DNA from: Prevotellaceae bacterium
GTDB taxonomy: Bacteria > Bacteroidota > Bacteroidia > Bacteroidales > Bacteroidaceae
DNA: 13,150 bases
NCBI GenBank assembly: GCA_905371275.1
Contig: CAJPLH010000042.1
Span: 1 to 13,150, forward strand
Direction of reading: 5' to 3'
Part shown: positions 1 to 7,400 of the stretch, piece after piece
Position numbering within the stretch: the stretch's first letter is position 1
How the letters are laid out: each line of letters opens with the position of its first letter
The notes under the pieces: model-generated
The model's database searches: none
The model's input: only the letters and a program-made list of their open reading frames with translations
What the model was told of the DNA's origin: nothing
Position numbers and translations under genes: made by a program

Positions 1-200
1 TAGAAACGCGTGTTAGTCATCTTGGCACAAAGAGTTTCACGTTGCGCCAACGAGCTATCAATCAATAGAATGGGAGTGTGGTTTGTCAGTCTGAGACGGT
101 GATGGTATGTTTTGATCTTGCAGCGCAACAATCTGCGGAGATTCCCTCGCATTATCGTGCGGCCATCGAAGCTTATGAGGAAAAAGGAAGCTTGGAATAA
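1..200 (+). pseudogene. Acyl-CoA thioesterase (4HBT hotdog family), 3' end, interrupted by in-frame TAG
   Basis: The frame beginning at position 3 reads a thioesterase-like strand, ETRVSHLGTKSFTLRQRAIN, reaches TAG at 66-68, then continues in the same frame with NGSVVCQSETVMVCFD and an alpha-helical tail (AEIPSHYRAAIEAYEE) to TAA at 198-200. The order 'xLGxxSFTL', then 'dGxVVxxxxxVxVxFD', then 'IPxxxRxAIEA' is the familiar C-terminal half of 4-hydroxybenzoyl-CoA thioesterase-like proteins, which hydrolyse acyl-CoA thioesters in the cytoplasm. The homology-like sequence runs across the stop without a frame change, so this looks like a nonsense mutation (a CAG-to-TAG change would explain it) or a base-calling error. 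The TAG would remove the last 43 residues, including a core beta strand. TAG is used as a normal stop elsewhere in the window (aroB, and the CDS ending at 8878), so recoding is unlikely. The 5' end lies outside the window. Confidence 0.7.
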
Positions 201-316
201 GGCTGTGCGACATAGCAAAGGCCAGTGAGTTCAGTCTGAAGAGGAACAAGAAAATGGGTCGTTTCCCTTACCAGTAATTCCTTCTCGTGCATACTTGCAC
301 ATAACCTCATCTATCT

Positions 317-1360
317 ATGCAGAAAGTAGTATATGCTCAATCATTAGTTGATGATTTGCGCAAAACATTAGGCGCATTAGCCAAGCCCGACACGATAGTC
401 TGGCTTTTTGATAGCAACACTCATCAACTCTGCGCCCCACAATTACGCGAAATTCGTAAAGGTCAATTGGAACTTATTGTAGAGGCAGGAGAAGCACACA
501 AAGATTTGCAATCACTCTCCGATGTGTGGAGTGGAATGCAAGCAGCTTCTGCGACTCGGCATAGCCTTCTAGTGAATGTTGGTGGGGGGATGCTTACGGA
601 TTTAGGCGGTTTTGCGGCTGCAACCTACAAGCGTGGCATCCGTTTTGTCAATGTGCCAACGACACTTCTTGCGATGGTGGATGCTGCTGTTGGCGGAAAG
701 ACTGGAGTGAATTTTGGAGGGCTCAAGAATGAAATCGGAGCATTTCACGAGGCAGATGTAGTTTTTATCTGTACTGATTTGTTGCGCACTTTGGATATGC
801 CAAATCTCGTGTCAGGTTACGCCGAGATGCTAAAACACAGTTTGTTAAGTAATCGTGCTATGTGGGCACGTCATTTACAATTCCCTTTATACAATCCTGA
901 TTTTGTAGGGTTGCAAGACATGGTGCGTGAGAGCATTTCGTTCAAACAGTCTGTGGTAGCGCAAGATCCTCACGAGAAAGGTCTCCGCAAAGCCCTCAAT
1001 TTGGGGCATACAATAGGACATTCTCTAGAAAGTGTGCTACTGCACAAAGAAACTCCCGTGCTGCACGGCTATGCAGTGGCTTGGGGCTTGCTTGGCGAAC
1101 TGTATCTTAGTGTTGTGCAAAAGAAGTTCCCACTAGAAGTTTTGAGAAAGACAACACAATTTGTGGTGGCGCATTATGGTCGTCCAAATATCTCCTGCAA
1201 GGATTACGGTAGTTTGTTGGAATGTATGCGCCACGACAAAAAAAATAGAGGTCAACACATCAATTTCACGCTACTTTCCGATATAGGCCAGTTGTGTTTA
1301 GATGAAGAAGCTAGTGATGAACTGATTAAAGAAGCTCTCGATTTTGTTAGGGAAGGGTAG
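317..1360 (+). CDS. aroB: 3-dehydroquinate synthase
   Basis: Cytoplasmic NAD+- and metal-dependent enzyme of the shikimate pathway that converts DAHP to 3-dehydroquinate, the second step toward chorismate and the aromatic amino acids. The 347-residue length is normal for the family. Visible signatures are the nucleotide-binding loop VNVGGGMLTDLGGFAAATYK (about residues 86-105), PTTLLAMVDAAVGGKTGVN (114-132), and three expected zinc ligands: Glu170 in SGYAEMLKH, His231 in NLGHTIGHSLE and His250 in LHGYAVAWG. The conserved lysine-rich stretch RHDKKNRG near 305-312 is also present. All key residues look intact, so it should be active. ATG at 317 is the natural start, since the N-terminus is already short and typical. 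No clear Shine-Dalgarno is present, which is usual in Bacteroidetes. It lies 116 bp after the broken thioesterase gene and 30 bp before a dispersed repeat. Confidence 0.97.
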   Translation: MQKVVYAQSLVDDLRKTLGALAKPDTIVWLFDSNTHQLCAPQLREIRKGQLELIVEAGEAHKDLQSLSDVWSGMQAASATRHSLLVNVGGGMLTDLGGFAAATYKRGIRFVNVPTTLLAMVDAAVGGKTGVNFGGLKNEIGAFHEADVVFICTDLLRTLDMPNLVSGYAEMLKHSLLSNRAMWARHLQFPLYNPDFVGLQDMVRESISFKQSVVAQDPHEKGLRKALNLGHTIGHSLESVLLHKETPVLHGYAVAWGLLGELYLSVVQKKFPLEVLRKTTQFVVAHYGRPNISCKDYGSLLECMRHDKKNRGQHINFTLLSDIGQLCLDEEASDELIKEALDFVREG

Positions 1361-1389
1361 AGTAACTATGGTTTTCTCTGTTTCCTTTT

Positions 1390-1594
1390 GCTTTAACCCA
1401 AATCGGTCATTAGATTCTGAACAGATTTCATTAGATTATTGAGCAGATTGTTTATCGTTAGTTCGAAGTCGTAGCGGGCTACGGCGAGAAAGAACGAAAA
1501 AAAAGATGCCAATAAGATAATGAAAGATGACAGAAAGTTATCTACTCTTTAACGAATTGTACTATAACAGTCTAATGACTGATTTGGGTTTAAT
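1390..1594. repeat. MITE-like intergenic repeat element with inverted ends
   Basis: The left arm at 1391-1414 begins ctttaacccaaatcgg and ends tcattaga. The right arm at 1571-1594 is its reverse complement with 21 of 24 positions matching. The element is about 205 bp, has no ORF of its own that looks real, and carries a possible hairpin at 1468-1485 (7 bp with one G-U pair) inside a larger gttc/gaac closure (1461-1495) followed by a run of A. A second copy of the left end lies at 7247-7284. Each arm has a TTAA near its outer edge (1393-1396, 1590-1593), which could be a target-site duplication, but they are offset by one base. Short, non-coding, inverted-ended and dispersed is the usual description of a miniature inverted-repeat element. 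A structured intergenic RNA is the alternative. I do not recognise the parent transposase. Confidence 0.5.
1407..1449 (+). repeat. Tandem pair of 21/22-bp repeats
   Basis: Two adjacent units, tcattagattctgaacagatt split here as positions 1407-1427 and a one-base-longer copy at 1428-1449, share tcattagatt at the start and cagatt at the end. They lie at the inner side of the left inverted-repeat arm of the element above. The dispersed copy near 7261-7284 carries only one such unit, so the duplication is particular to this copy. Confidence 0.6.
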
Positions 1595-1613
1595 TGTAGA
1601 CATCATTAAGGTT

Positions 1614-2531
1614 ATGCGCACAACAGTCAAGAAATTTTCGAGTGGAGGGTTACTCTTAGGCTTATTCGCAGCTGTTTGTTATGGTTTTATTCCGCTTTTC
1701 ACCAAAGATTTACAGCATCCATCAGAAGGTTCACCTCTAGCCTCAGCAACCATTCTTTTTTATCGTTTTGGCATTGCTGCGTTGCTTATAGCGTGCATTA
1801 TGATGGTCAAAGGGATTTCCTTTCGCATCACATTTCCCGAGTTTTTGCGATTGGCGCTTTTGGCATTCCTAAGCGATGGTGCTGCGCTTTTTTTGATTGC
1901 TGGCTATAGTTATATGCCTAGTGGGGTAGCTACGACACTACATTTTATGTATCCAGTCTTTACAGCACTCATTATGATGCTCTTTTTCAACGAGCCGCGA
2001 CGTACTTCCACTATTATTGCTATAATGATGGCTGTGTCGGGATTGTTCGTTTTGTCGTCCACAGGCCAAGGAGAAGTGGGACTTGTGGGAGTGTTGTTAG
2101 AAATAATCTCTGCTTTTTGCTTTGCGCTCTATTTGATACGCGTAAACCGCTCCAAGATTTCGACTTTACCTCCCACAAAACTGACTTTTTATGTGATGAT
2201 GCTAGGCGCGCTCATCTTTGCTGCGACAATGCTTTATGAACATAGTGAAGCAGAGCACGCTGTCAGTTATGCTCTACTTCCAAGTTTCAATGGCTGGCTC
2301 AACCTTTTAGCGCTTTCAATCGTCTGCACAGTCGTTACAAATCTGGCTTTAGTCTATGCCATTCAAATGATAGGTCCAACAGTCACGGCAGTTTTAGGCG
2401 TTCTAGAACCAGTAACGGCCATATTGTTGGGTGTTCTCTTTATGGGAGAGTGTTTGCAATTGCCTACGATTCTAGGCATTGCTCTTATTATCCCTGCCGT
2501 GCTTATCATTGTCTTTAGGAAGAAGAAATGA
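1614..2531 (+). CDS. EamA/DMT-family inner-membrane transporter
   Basis: A 305-residue, highly hydrophobic protein with the two-EamA-domain layout of the drug/metabolite transporter superfamily (about residues 11-150 and 155-300, ten predicted transmembrane helices) and a positively charged tail, FRKKK. Each half ends its repeat with a conserved-looking segment: SGVATTLHFMYPVFTALIMM in the first and IGPTVTAVLGVLEPVTAILL in the second, each followed by a Gly/Asn-Glu boundary. Family members export or import small metabolites such as amino acids, nucleosides or drugs; the substrate cannot be read from sequence. The frame is open back to an ATG at 1527, but that extension runs through the right arm of the repeat element (1571-1594), is not hydrophobic, and makes the protein too long. 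ATG at 1614, giving MRTTVKKF then the first helix, fits the family. An intrinsic terminator follows at 2691-2735. Confidence 0.88.
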   Translation: MRTTVKKFSSGGLLLGLFAAVCYGFIPLFTKDLQHPSEGSPLASATILFYRFGIAALLIACIMMVKGISFRITFPEFLRLALLAFLSDGAALFLIAGYSYMPSGVATTLHFMYPVFTALIMMLFFNEPRRTSTIIAIMMAVSGLFVLSSTGQGEVGLVGVLLEIISAFCFALYLIRVNRSKISTLPPTKLTFYVMMLGALIFAATMLYEHSEAEHAVSYALLPSFNGWLNLLALSIVCTVVTNLALVYAIQMIGPTVTAVLGVLEPVTAILLGVLFMGECLQLPTILGIALIIPAVLIIVFRKKK

Positions 2532-2582
2532 TGGCTAGTTGTGAACACAAGAAATCTATGCAAAGTAGTGGCGTTTAGTTAC

Positions 2583-2653
2583 TCGATGAAATAGTTCCCA
2601 CAAAAGTGGTTGCACTCATCATTTCTAGTGATATTTGCACAACTATTTTTCGA
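2583..2653. repeat. Imperfect long inverted repeat in intergenic spacer
   Basis: The ends tcgatgaaatagtt (2583-2596) and aactatttttcga (2641-2653) are complementary apart from one extra base and one mismatch. A small ccac-aaaa-gtgg hairpin sits inside at 2598-2609. This lies between the EamA gene and its terminator, so it could be a transcribed 3' UTR structure or a worn mobile-element remnant. No coding potential is seen. Confidence 0.35.
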
Positions 2654-2690
2654 TTATTCAAGATTTCAGTCGAAAAAATCCCTATTTTCT

Positions 2691-2735
2691 GGGGCAGAAA
2701 AGGCTTATTTGGGGGCTTTTCTGCCCTCATTTTTT
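2691..2735 (+). terminator. Intrinsic terminator after the EamA gene
   Basis: Perfect 11-bp stem gggcagaaaag (2692-2702) with cttttctgccc (2716-2726), extendable by a G-U pair, with a 13-nt loop, followed a few bases later by six T residues (2730-2735). It is the only strong factor-independent terminator I see in the window. It separates the aroB/EamA block from the susCD block. Confidence 0.8.
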
Positions 2736-2762
2736 GCTAAAATCCTAGTGTTTGTTGTGCAG

Positions 2763-2782
2763 AATCGCTAGATATAGCGATT
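2763..2782. promoter_or_regulatory. Perfect palindrome, candidate operator of the susC promoter
   Basis: Arms aatcgcta (2763-2770) and tagcgatt (2775-2782) are exact reverse complements around a gata spacer. The right arm overlaps the expected -33 region (TTTT at 2781-2784) of the promoter that follows, the place where a dimeric regulator would compete with or contact RNA polymerase. The half-site does not match a regulator I know; it is not a recognisable Fur box. Function is inferred from position and symmetry only. Confidence 0.5.
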
Positions 2783-2811
2783 TTCAAACCGATGATAAGT
2801 CCGTAACTTTG
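2781..2811 (+). promoter_or_regulatory. Bacteroidetes-type promoter for the susCD operon
   Basis: TAACTTTG at 2804-2811 matches the Bacteroidetes -7 consensus TAnnTTTG at every fixed position and is followed by C, as is common. TTTT at 2781-2784 is a partial -33 match (consensus TTTG) with a 19-bp gap. Transcription starting a few bases downstream would give the susC-like gene a leader of roughly 80 nt before ATG 2898. Confidence 0.65.
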
Positions 2812-2897
2812 CACCATCTAAACCATGTCCCTTGTGATTGCTCACCATTTTCACGAGGGACTACGTTGTGTATTCACTTCATTGCACTCACTTCCTT

Positions 2898-5726
2898 ATG
2901 CGTCATCTCGCTATTCCTTGTTTCTTTAGCATCATATTACCACTTCACGCTCAAACTTCTGAGCATTCAGAACGAAAGCTCGGTGAGGCGGTGATAACTG
3001 CGCGACCCAACATCAATGCACTTGACATCCGTGCGAAGTCTGGTGTGGTGCAAACTGTCAATATGAAGTTGTTGGTGAACAAACCAATGATTGATATGTC
3101 GATGGCTTTGCAAGGAAGTGTGCCTGGATTGGTGGTTATCAATCGGGGAGAGCTGGGAGAAAAGCCTCAAATCCGTATTCGTGGTAACTCTTCGTTGCGT
3201 CGTGGTGATGCAGCCAACGAGCCTTTGTATGTATTGGATGGCAAAGTCATCTCCTCCGATGCTTTCCTCACGTTAAACCCCAATGATATCAGCGAAATCA
3301 AAGTTTTGAAAGACGCTGTGGGAACTGCACTGTATGGCATCAAAGCAGCCAATGGGGTAGTGGAAATTACGTCGAAACGTGGCAACACCACTGGACGTTT
3401 AACGGCATCTTATAGTATGAATCTTGGGATTACCTTGCAAGGGCGTCGCGGTGTAGAGATGATGCACACGCAAGAGAAACTGGATTTTGAGCGAAGATTG
3501 CAAAATCCGCTTGCGCCAGGCTATCTCTATAGTGCAGACTATCTGCGTCGCATCTACCCCACAGCTCCCGATTTATCAGAGCGCATTGCAGCTGGTCAAC
3601 AAGTTTTAGATAGTTTGTCGCGTATCGATACGGATTGGTTCAATGAATTGATTCGTCCCAATCTTTATCAATCCCATAATCTCAGTTTGAGAGGAGGAAA
3701 TGAAGCGACGTCTTACTACATTTCTACCAACTTTAGTAGTCAGGGTGGGCGTCTCCCTGGCAACAGCACGAATCGCATTACTGCCCGAATGTCGATTGAT
3801 CAACAAATTGGTCACATAGGCTATGCATCGATTGGCGCAGATATGGGATATAGTCAAATAGAAACTCCCAATGGCACTGATGCTTCGCCTTCTGACTTGG
3901 TCTATTTGCTCAATCCTTATGAGAGCAGAACAGGAAAACTATGGTCGTATGGCAATAAGGGCAGTAACTTTACGCTTAATGACCTTTTGCACCAATATAG
4001 TAAGACGGGCGGTGACAAGCGTGGAGGGATAAATGCTTCTCTCAATTTGAAGCCTTGGAAATATCTAAGTCTTGACGCCGTGGTGGGGTTGGATTTCGTG
4101 TTGAACGAAGAAACGAATTTTACTCCCTCTACAGCTTGGAGTGAGCGTGAGAGTGGTGCGCGTCCCAATGAGCGCGGACGCATCAGTCGTTCTAAGGATA
4201 CGCAGCAAAACATTAGTGCCAATTTCCGTTTGACTTACAACCGTAGTTGGAACGAGGTGCACGATCTCACACTGGGGGCGAATGTTGATGCCTATCAGTC
4301 CGACTTAGACAATACGAGTCTGACGGGTTATGGTGTCGGCACCAAGATGTCTGCTGCATTGATCAACCAATCTTTAAGCGGAAACCGCAAGCCTGCAGTG
4401 GGTAGCACGATTGAACGTAACCGTCAATTCGGAGTTGGCTTCGTGGGGGGCTATTCTTATCAAAACACCTACGATTTATTTGCTAGTTACAAACGCGATG
4501 CCTCTTCTTTGTTACCTGCACAGCATCGTTGGAATACGGCTTGGGCGGTAGGCTTAGGTTGGACGCCTACGCAATACGAATGGTTGAAATCGCAAGATAT
4601 TTTGAGTAATCTCAATTTGCGAGCCTCTTTTGGGCAAACTGCAAACCTATCTGGTGTTTCTGCTGCAGCAACCATCGGCACGTTCTCTTACCACAACACT
4701 GAGTTCTACTCCGACACGCGGTTGTTGCAACTCCAAGCCCTCTACAATTCTCAACTGAAGGCAGAACATACCGATACTTATGACGCTTCTCTTTCATTTG
4801 AACTATGGCGAAAACTGTCGCTCAATTTCAACCTTTATCGTCGGCAAACTAGTAATGCTCTCTTAGAAGTGCCCATCCCCTTAAGTAATGGCTTCACCAC
4901 AATGACGCGAAATATTGGGGTGTTGCGCAATGAGGGATATGAGATTTCGGCTAACTATCGCATTCTCTCGCAAAGAGAAGTAAGATTGTCAGCACGCGCT
5001 TCTTTGTCTTACAATAGAAATCGCGTAGTAAGTCTTTATTTCACTGATAGATTATACTTAAACGACAGTGACCCTCTTCCTGTTTTTGAAGTAGGAAAGC
5101 CTTACGATGTGCTTTACGGACTCACTGCCACTGGCATTGACGATACTACGGGGTTACCCACCTTTGTTTCTCCGCAAGGAAATCCGATGAAACTGCACGA
5201 TAATCCCAAACGCTCTGATTTTGTTGCCTTAGGATTTACGACACCTCCTTATACTGGCACGTTTGGACTTACTTTCGAATGGAAGTCCTTCACGCTCGAT
5301 GCTGATTTCTACTATGTGTCGGGGGGAGTTCGCCGATATAATTATAAATACGCGCGGATGAGTGATGAGGCGTATCGCAATGCTGTAGCAGGAATGACCG
5401 AAAAAACGTGGTGGAACAAGGGAGATAACAACAAAGTTTATCACACGCGCTTTGTTTCGTCTGCTTCACAGACACTGCTTCAGTACGCCAATTCCACCAA
5501 TGTTGGTCGAAGTGACTATTTGCGTTTGTCGATGCTTTCTTTGCGTTATCGCATTCCACGCAATTTATTACAGCATATAGGCTACGTGGTGCAGTATGCG
5601 TATTGTGGCATTCAGGCTTCCAATCTCTTTACGCTGACTAGTTATGCCGAATCCGACCCTGAAAGCGGTCGTCTTTCTGGGACATTGCAGCCCGTTGTTG
5701 CGTTCAATCTCAATCTCACGTTCTAA
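2898..5726 (+). CDS. SusC/RagA-family TonB-dependent outer-membrane transporter
   Basis: Outer-membrane beta-barrel that, with its SusD-like partner, imports a bound ligand using TonB energy. The frame opens at a TTG at 2838, but ATG 2898 gives a clean signal peptide (MRHLAIPCFFSIILPLHA, cut before Gln19) and is preferred, making 942 residues. The plug spans about residues 45-163 with SusC-family signatures: LQGSVPGLVV (71-80), IRIRGNSSL (92-100), PLYVLDG (109-115), and ISEIKVLKDA then ALYGIKAANGVVEITSKRG (131-162). The C-terminus FNLNLTF is a typical barrel-ending strand with terminal Phe. Unlike most SusC proteins it has no carboxypeptidase-regulatory-like N-terminal domain: the short LGEAVITARP segment (28-37) sits right after the signal peptide and may act as the TonB-contact region. 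The absence of carbohydrate genes nearby and the downstream peptidase favour a peptide, protein or metal-complex ligand. The ligand is not visible in the sequence. Confidence 0.93.
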   Translation: MRHLAIPCFFSIILPLHAQTSEHSERKLGEAVITARPNINALDIRAKSGVVQTVNMKLLVNKPMIDMSMALQGSVPGLVVINRGELGEKPQIRIRGNSSLRRGDAANEPLYVLDGKVISSDAFLTLNPNDISEIKVLKDAVGTALYGIKAANGVVEITSKRGNTTGRLTASYSMNLGITLQGRRGVEMMHTQEKLDFERRLQNPLAPGYLYSADYLRRIYPTAPDLSERIAAGQQVLDSLSRIDTDWFNELIRPNLYQSHNLSLRGGNEATSYYISTNFSSQGGRLPGNSTNRITARMSIDQQIGHIGYASIGADMGYSQIETPNGTDASPSDLVYLLNPYESRTGKLWSYGNKGSNFTLNDLLHQYSKTGGDKRGGINASLNLKPWKYLSLDAVVGLDFVLNEETNFTPSTAWSERESGARPNERGRISRSKDTQQNISANFRLTYNRSWNEVHDLTLGANVDAYQSDLDNTSLTGYGVGTKMSAALINQSLSGNRKPAVGSTIERNRQFGVGFVGGYSYQNTYDLFASYKRDASSLLPAQHRWNTAWAVGLGWTPTQYEWLKSQDILSNLNLRASFGQTANLSGVSAAATIGTFSYHNTEFYSDTRLLQLQALYNSQLKAEHTDTYDASLSFELWRKLSLNFNLYRRQTSNALLEVPIPLSNGFTTMTRNIGVLRNEGYEISANYRILSQREVRLSARASLSYNRNRVVSLYFTDRLYLNDSDPLPVFEVGKPYDVLYGLTATGIDDTTGLPTFVSPQGNPMKLHDNPKRSDFVALGFTTPPYTGTFGLTFEWKSFTLDADFYYVSGGVRRYNYKYARMSDEAYRNAVAGMTEKTWWNKGDNNKVYHTRFVSSASQTLLQYANSTNVGRSDYLRLSMLSLRYRIPRNLLQHIGYVVQYAYCGIQASNLFTLTSYAESDPESGRLSGTLQPVVAFNLNLTF

Positions 5727-5744
5727 TCTATAATACTTATCTCG

Positions 5745-7244
5745 ATGAAGTTATCTTTCTGCACTCATCAGTCTTTTGTACGTTGCGCCAAGTGGCAGCG
5801 TCCTTCTCTCATTGTGGGCGCAATTTTGTGGGGATGGGTATCTCTTTTTCAAGGTTGTTCGCTCGATGTACCTTATGAAAACCGATATGCCGACCCGAAT
5901 GCCATCGTAGATGCTCAGAGCGCGAGAGAATTATTGGCAACGGCTTATGTCAATCTTCCCTTAGAGCATTTCACGTTCTCCGTGTTGAGCGATGATTTTC
6001 GCCCCACTTATAAGCTCCGCAGCAATCCTTCCCTACAGAAATTGGCTAGTTTTGATGCTGACGAACTAACAACTTTAGGCAATGATTTGTGGGCACGTTG
6101 TTATTCAACGATTGCAGTCGCCAATACTGTGCAAGAAAGAGTAGATTCTTTGCCTAAATCGCAAGAGTTGCAAGACATTGCTTTGGAGAGTCAACGAATA
6201 AAAGCTTATGCTTATTTCCAGTTACTTCGTGCTTTTTCGCCCATTCCTACGTCGACTTCCGATAGTGCAGGTATTATTTTCAAAGAGCGTTTGCAGATGA
6301 CAGCCTCTCCACGTCTATCGGTAGGCGAGAGCATCGACAGCATTCGTCACATCTTGGAACGTAGCACCCCTTTGGCTAGTTTTTCCGCCCCCATTTCAGC
6401 AAATACTTCTGCAACTTCCCGTCAGCAACATTGGTTTACTCCACTCGCTGCTGCCTATTTGCGAGCAGAATTAGAGTTATATGCAGGCGATTATGCTGCT
6501 GCAGAACGCTGGGCTCGCTTGGTGGTTACGCAAAAAGGAGGGACAGCATCGCTGCAGCGTGAGGTTTACCAACAATTATGGCAAGGAAATCAATGTGAAG
6601 CGCGCATATTTGCTCCCTATATCAACCGATATTTTTACACAGAAATCGTGTATGATCGCCAAACGGGCGATTGTTTTACGGTAAATCCTACGGTGCTGTC
6701 TAGATTCGGACAGACAGATTTGCGGCGCAATGCCAGTGTATTCGACAAGAAGTTACCTGATTCTCCTCTCGGACAGATGAAGAATTGTTTTGGCAAGTAC
6801 AACGCCGTGAATTGGGCTCGAACAAATGGTGGCAATTCTGGAGAAACGCATTATGTAAGTTTGTATCGCACAGCCGGTGCTTACTTTATCTTAGCTGAGG
6901 CTTTGGCACATCAAGGAAAATCTACGGAAGCCATTGCCACAATGAATGACTATTTGGGTCAGCGTGAAGCCACATTGTTAGCTAGCAATTTAGAAGGAGA
7001 CGCTCTTTTGTCGGCTATTTTGCAAGAGAAACAGTTAGAGTTTCTTGGAGAAGGCGAACGCTTTTTCGATTTGAAACGCTATCGACAAACCCTTCTTCGC
7101 GATTGGACGAAAGGTTTGTCGCATAAAGCCCTAATTTCACCCAATGATTATCGTTGGAATCTCCCAATTCCTAAAGGCGAATACTTATATAATGATCGCG
7201 CGAGCCAAAATTTCGGTTGGCCTCGCTTAAGGTTAGGAGAATAA
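5745..7244 (+). CDS. SusD/RagB-family ligand-binding outer-membrane lipoprotein
   Basis: Surface lipoprotein that forms the lid over the SusC-like channel and captures the ligand. It begins 18 bp after the susC stop, so the two are co-transcribed. The 499-residue protein has a long basic N-region, a hydrophobic stretch (SLIVGAILWGWVSLFQG) and a lipobox ending in Cys38 (LFQGC), followed by SLDVPYENRY. Family signatures are the N-terminal helical region with RIKAYAYFQLLRAFSPIP (SusD-type 'R..R.aYfyl...yG..P'), a middle TPR-like segment (AAAYLRAELELYAGDYAAAERWA), and the C-terminal EKQLEFLGEGERFFDLKRYRQ followed by LPIPKGEYLYN and QNFGWPR. All are characteristic, so the family call is firm, while the ligand is unknown. 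A copy of the dispersed repeat starts 3 bp after the stop. Confidence 0.94.
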   Translation: MKLSFCTHQSFVRCAKWQRPSLIVGAILWGWVSLFQGCSLDVPYENRYADPNAIVDAQSARELLATAYVNLPLEHFTFSVLSDDFRPTYKLRSNPSLQKLASFDADELTTLGNDLWARCYSTIAVANTVQERVDSLPKSQELQDIALESQRIKAYAYFQLLRAFSPIPTSTSDSAGIIFKERLQMTASPRLSVGESIDSIRHILERSTPLASFSAPISANTSATSRQQHWFTPLAAAYLRAELELYAGDYAAAERWARLVVTQKGGTASLQREVYQQLWQGNQCEARIFAPYINRYFYTEIVYDRQTGDCFTVNPTVLSRFGQTDLRRNASVFDKKLPDSPLGQMKNCFGKYNAVNWARTNGGNSGETHYVSLYRTAGAYFILAEALAHQGKSTEAIATMNDYLGQREATLLASNLEGDALLSAILQEKQLEFLGEGERFFDLKRYRQTLLRDWTKGLSHKALISPNDYRWNLPIPKGEYLYNDRASQNFGWPRLRLGE

Positions 7245-7246
7245 TT

Positions 7247-7284
7247 GCTTTAACCCCAATCGGTCATTAGAATCTGAACAGATT
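7247..7284 (+). repeat. Second copy of the left end of the intergenic repeat
   Basis: This segment matches 1390-1427 at 36 of 38 positions (differences at 7257 and 7272). Within it, aatctg-aa-cagatt (7271-7284) is a perfect 6-2-6 inverted repeat. I found no matching right arm downstream, so this is either a solo end or an independently functioning 38-bp unit. Like the first copy it lies just after a stop codon, here of the susD-like gene. The rest of the spacer (7285-7400) shows no gene and no convincing promoter. Confidence 0.75.
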
Positions 7285-7400
7285 AGACTTTAATGTCAAA
7301 ATAAGAATATCAGTTGTTTGGAAGAATAGTTCTGTAAATCTATTCATTGTTTGCGGAACCTTGTAGTCCATTCATCACAAATCACTTCAATAATTACGAT

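Noticed and set aside
58..249. 63-codon open frame on the minus strand
   Set aside because: It lies opposite the thioesterase remnant, its residues show no domain or signal, and the plus strand carries the family-like sequence.
287..300. gtgca-tact-tgcac hairpin and weak -7-like box before aroB
   Set aside because: A five-base stem and a box with two mismatches are within chance expectation; no matching -33 element was seen.
1527..1613. N-terminal extension of the transporter from ATG 1527
   Set aside because: It passes through the inverted-repeat arm, is not hydrophobic and exceeds the family length; ATG 1614 fits better.
2763..2782. Fur box reading of the palindrome
   Set aside because: The half-sites do not resemble the GATAAT-type Fur repeat; kept only as an unassigned operator candidate.
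2838..2897. TTG start giving 20 more residues on the SusC-like protein
   Set aside because: It would bury the signal peptide behind 20 residues including a charged segment; ATG 2898 places the signal peptide at the N-terminus.
7347..7400. TTG start for the T9SS-tail protein
   Set aside because: It puts 18 polar residues before a clean signal peptide; ATG 7401 is the natural start.
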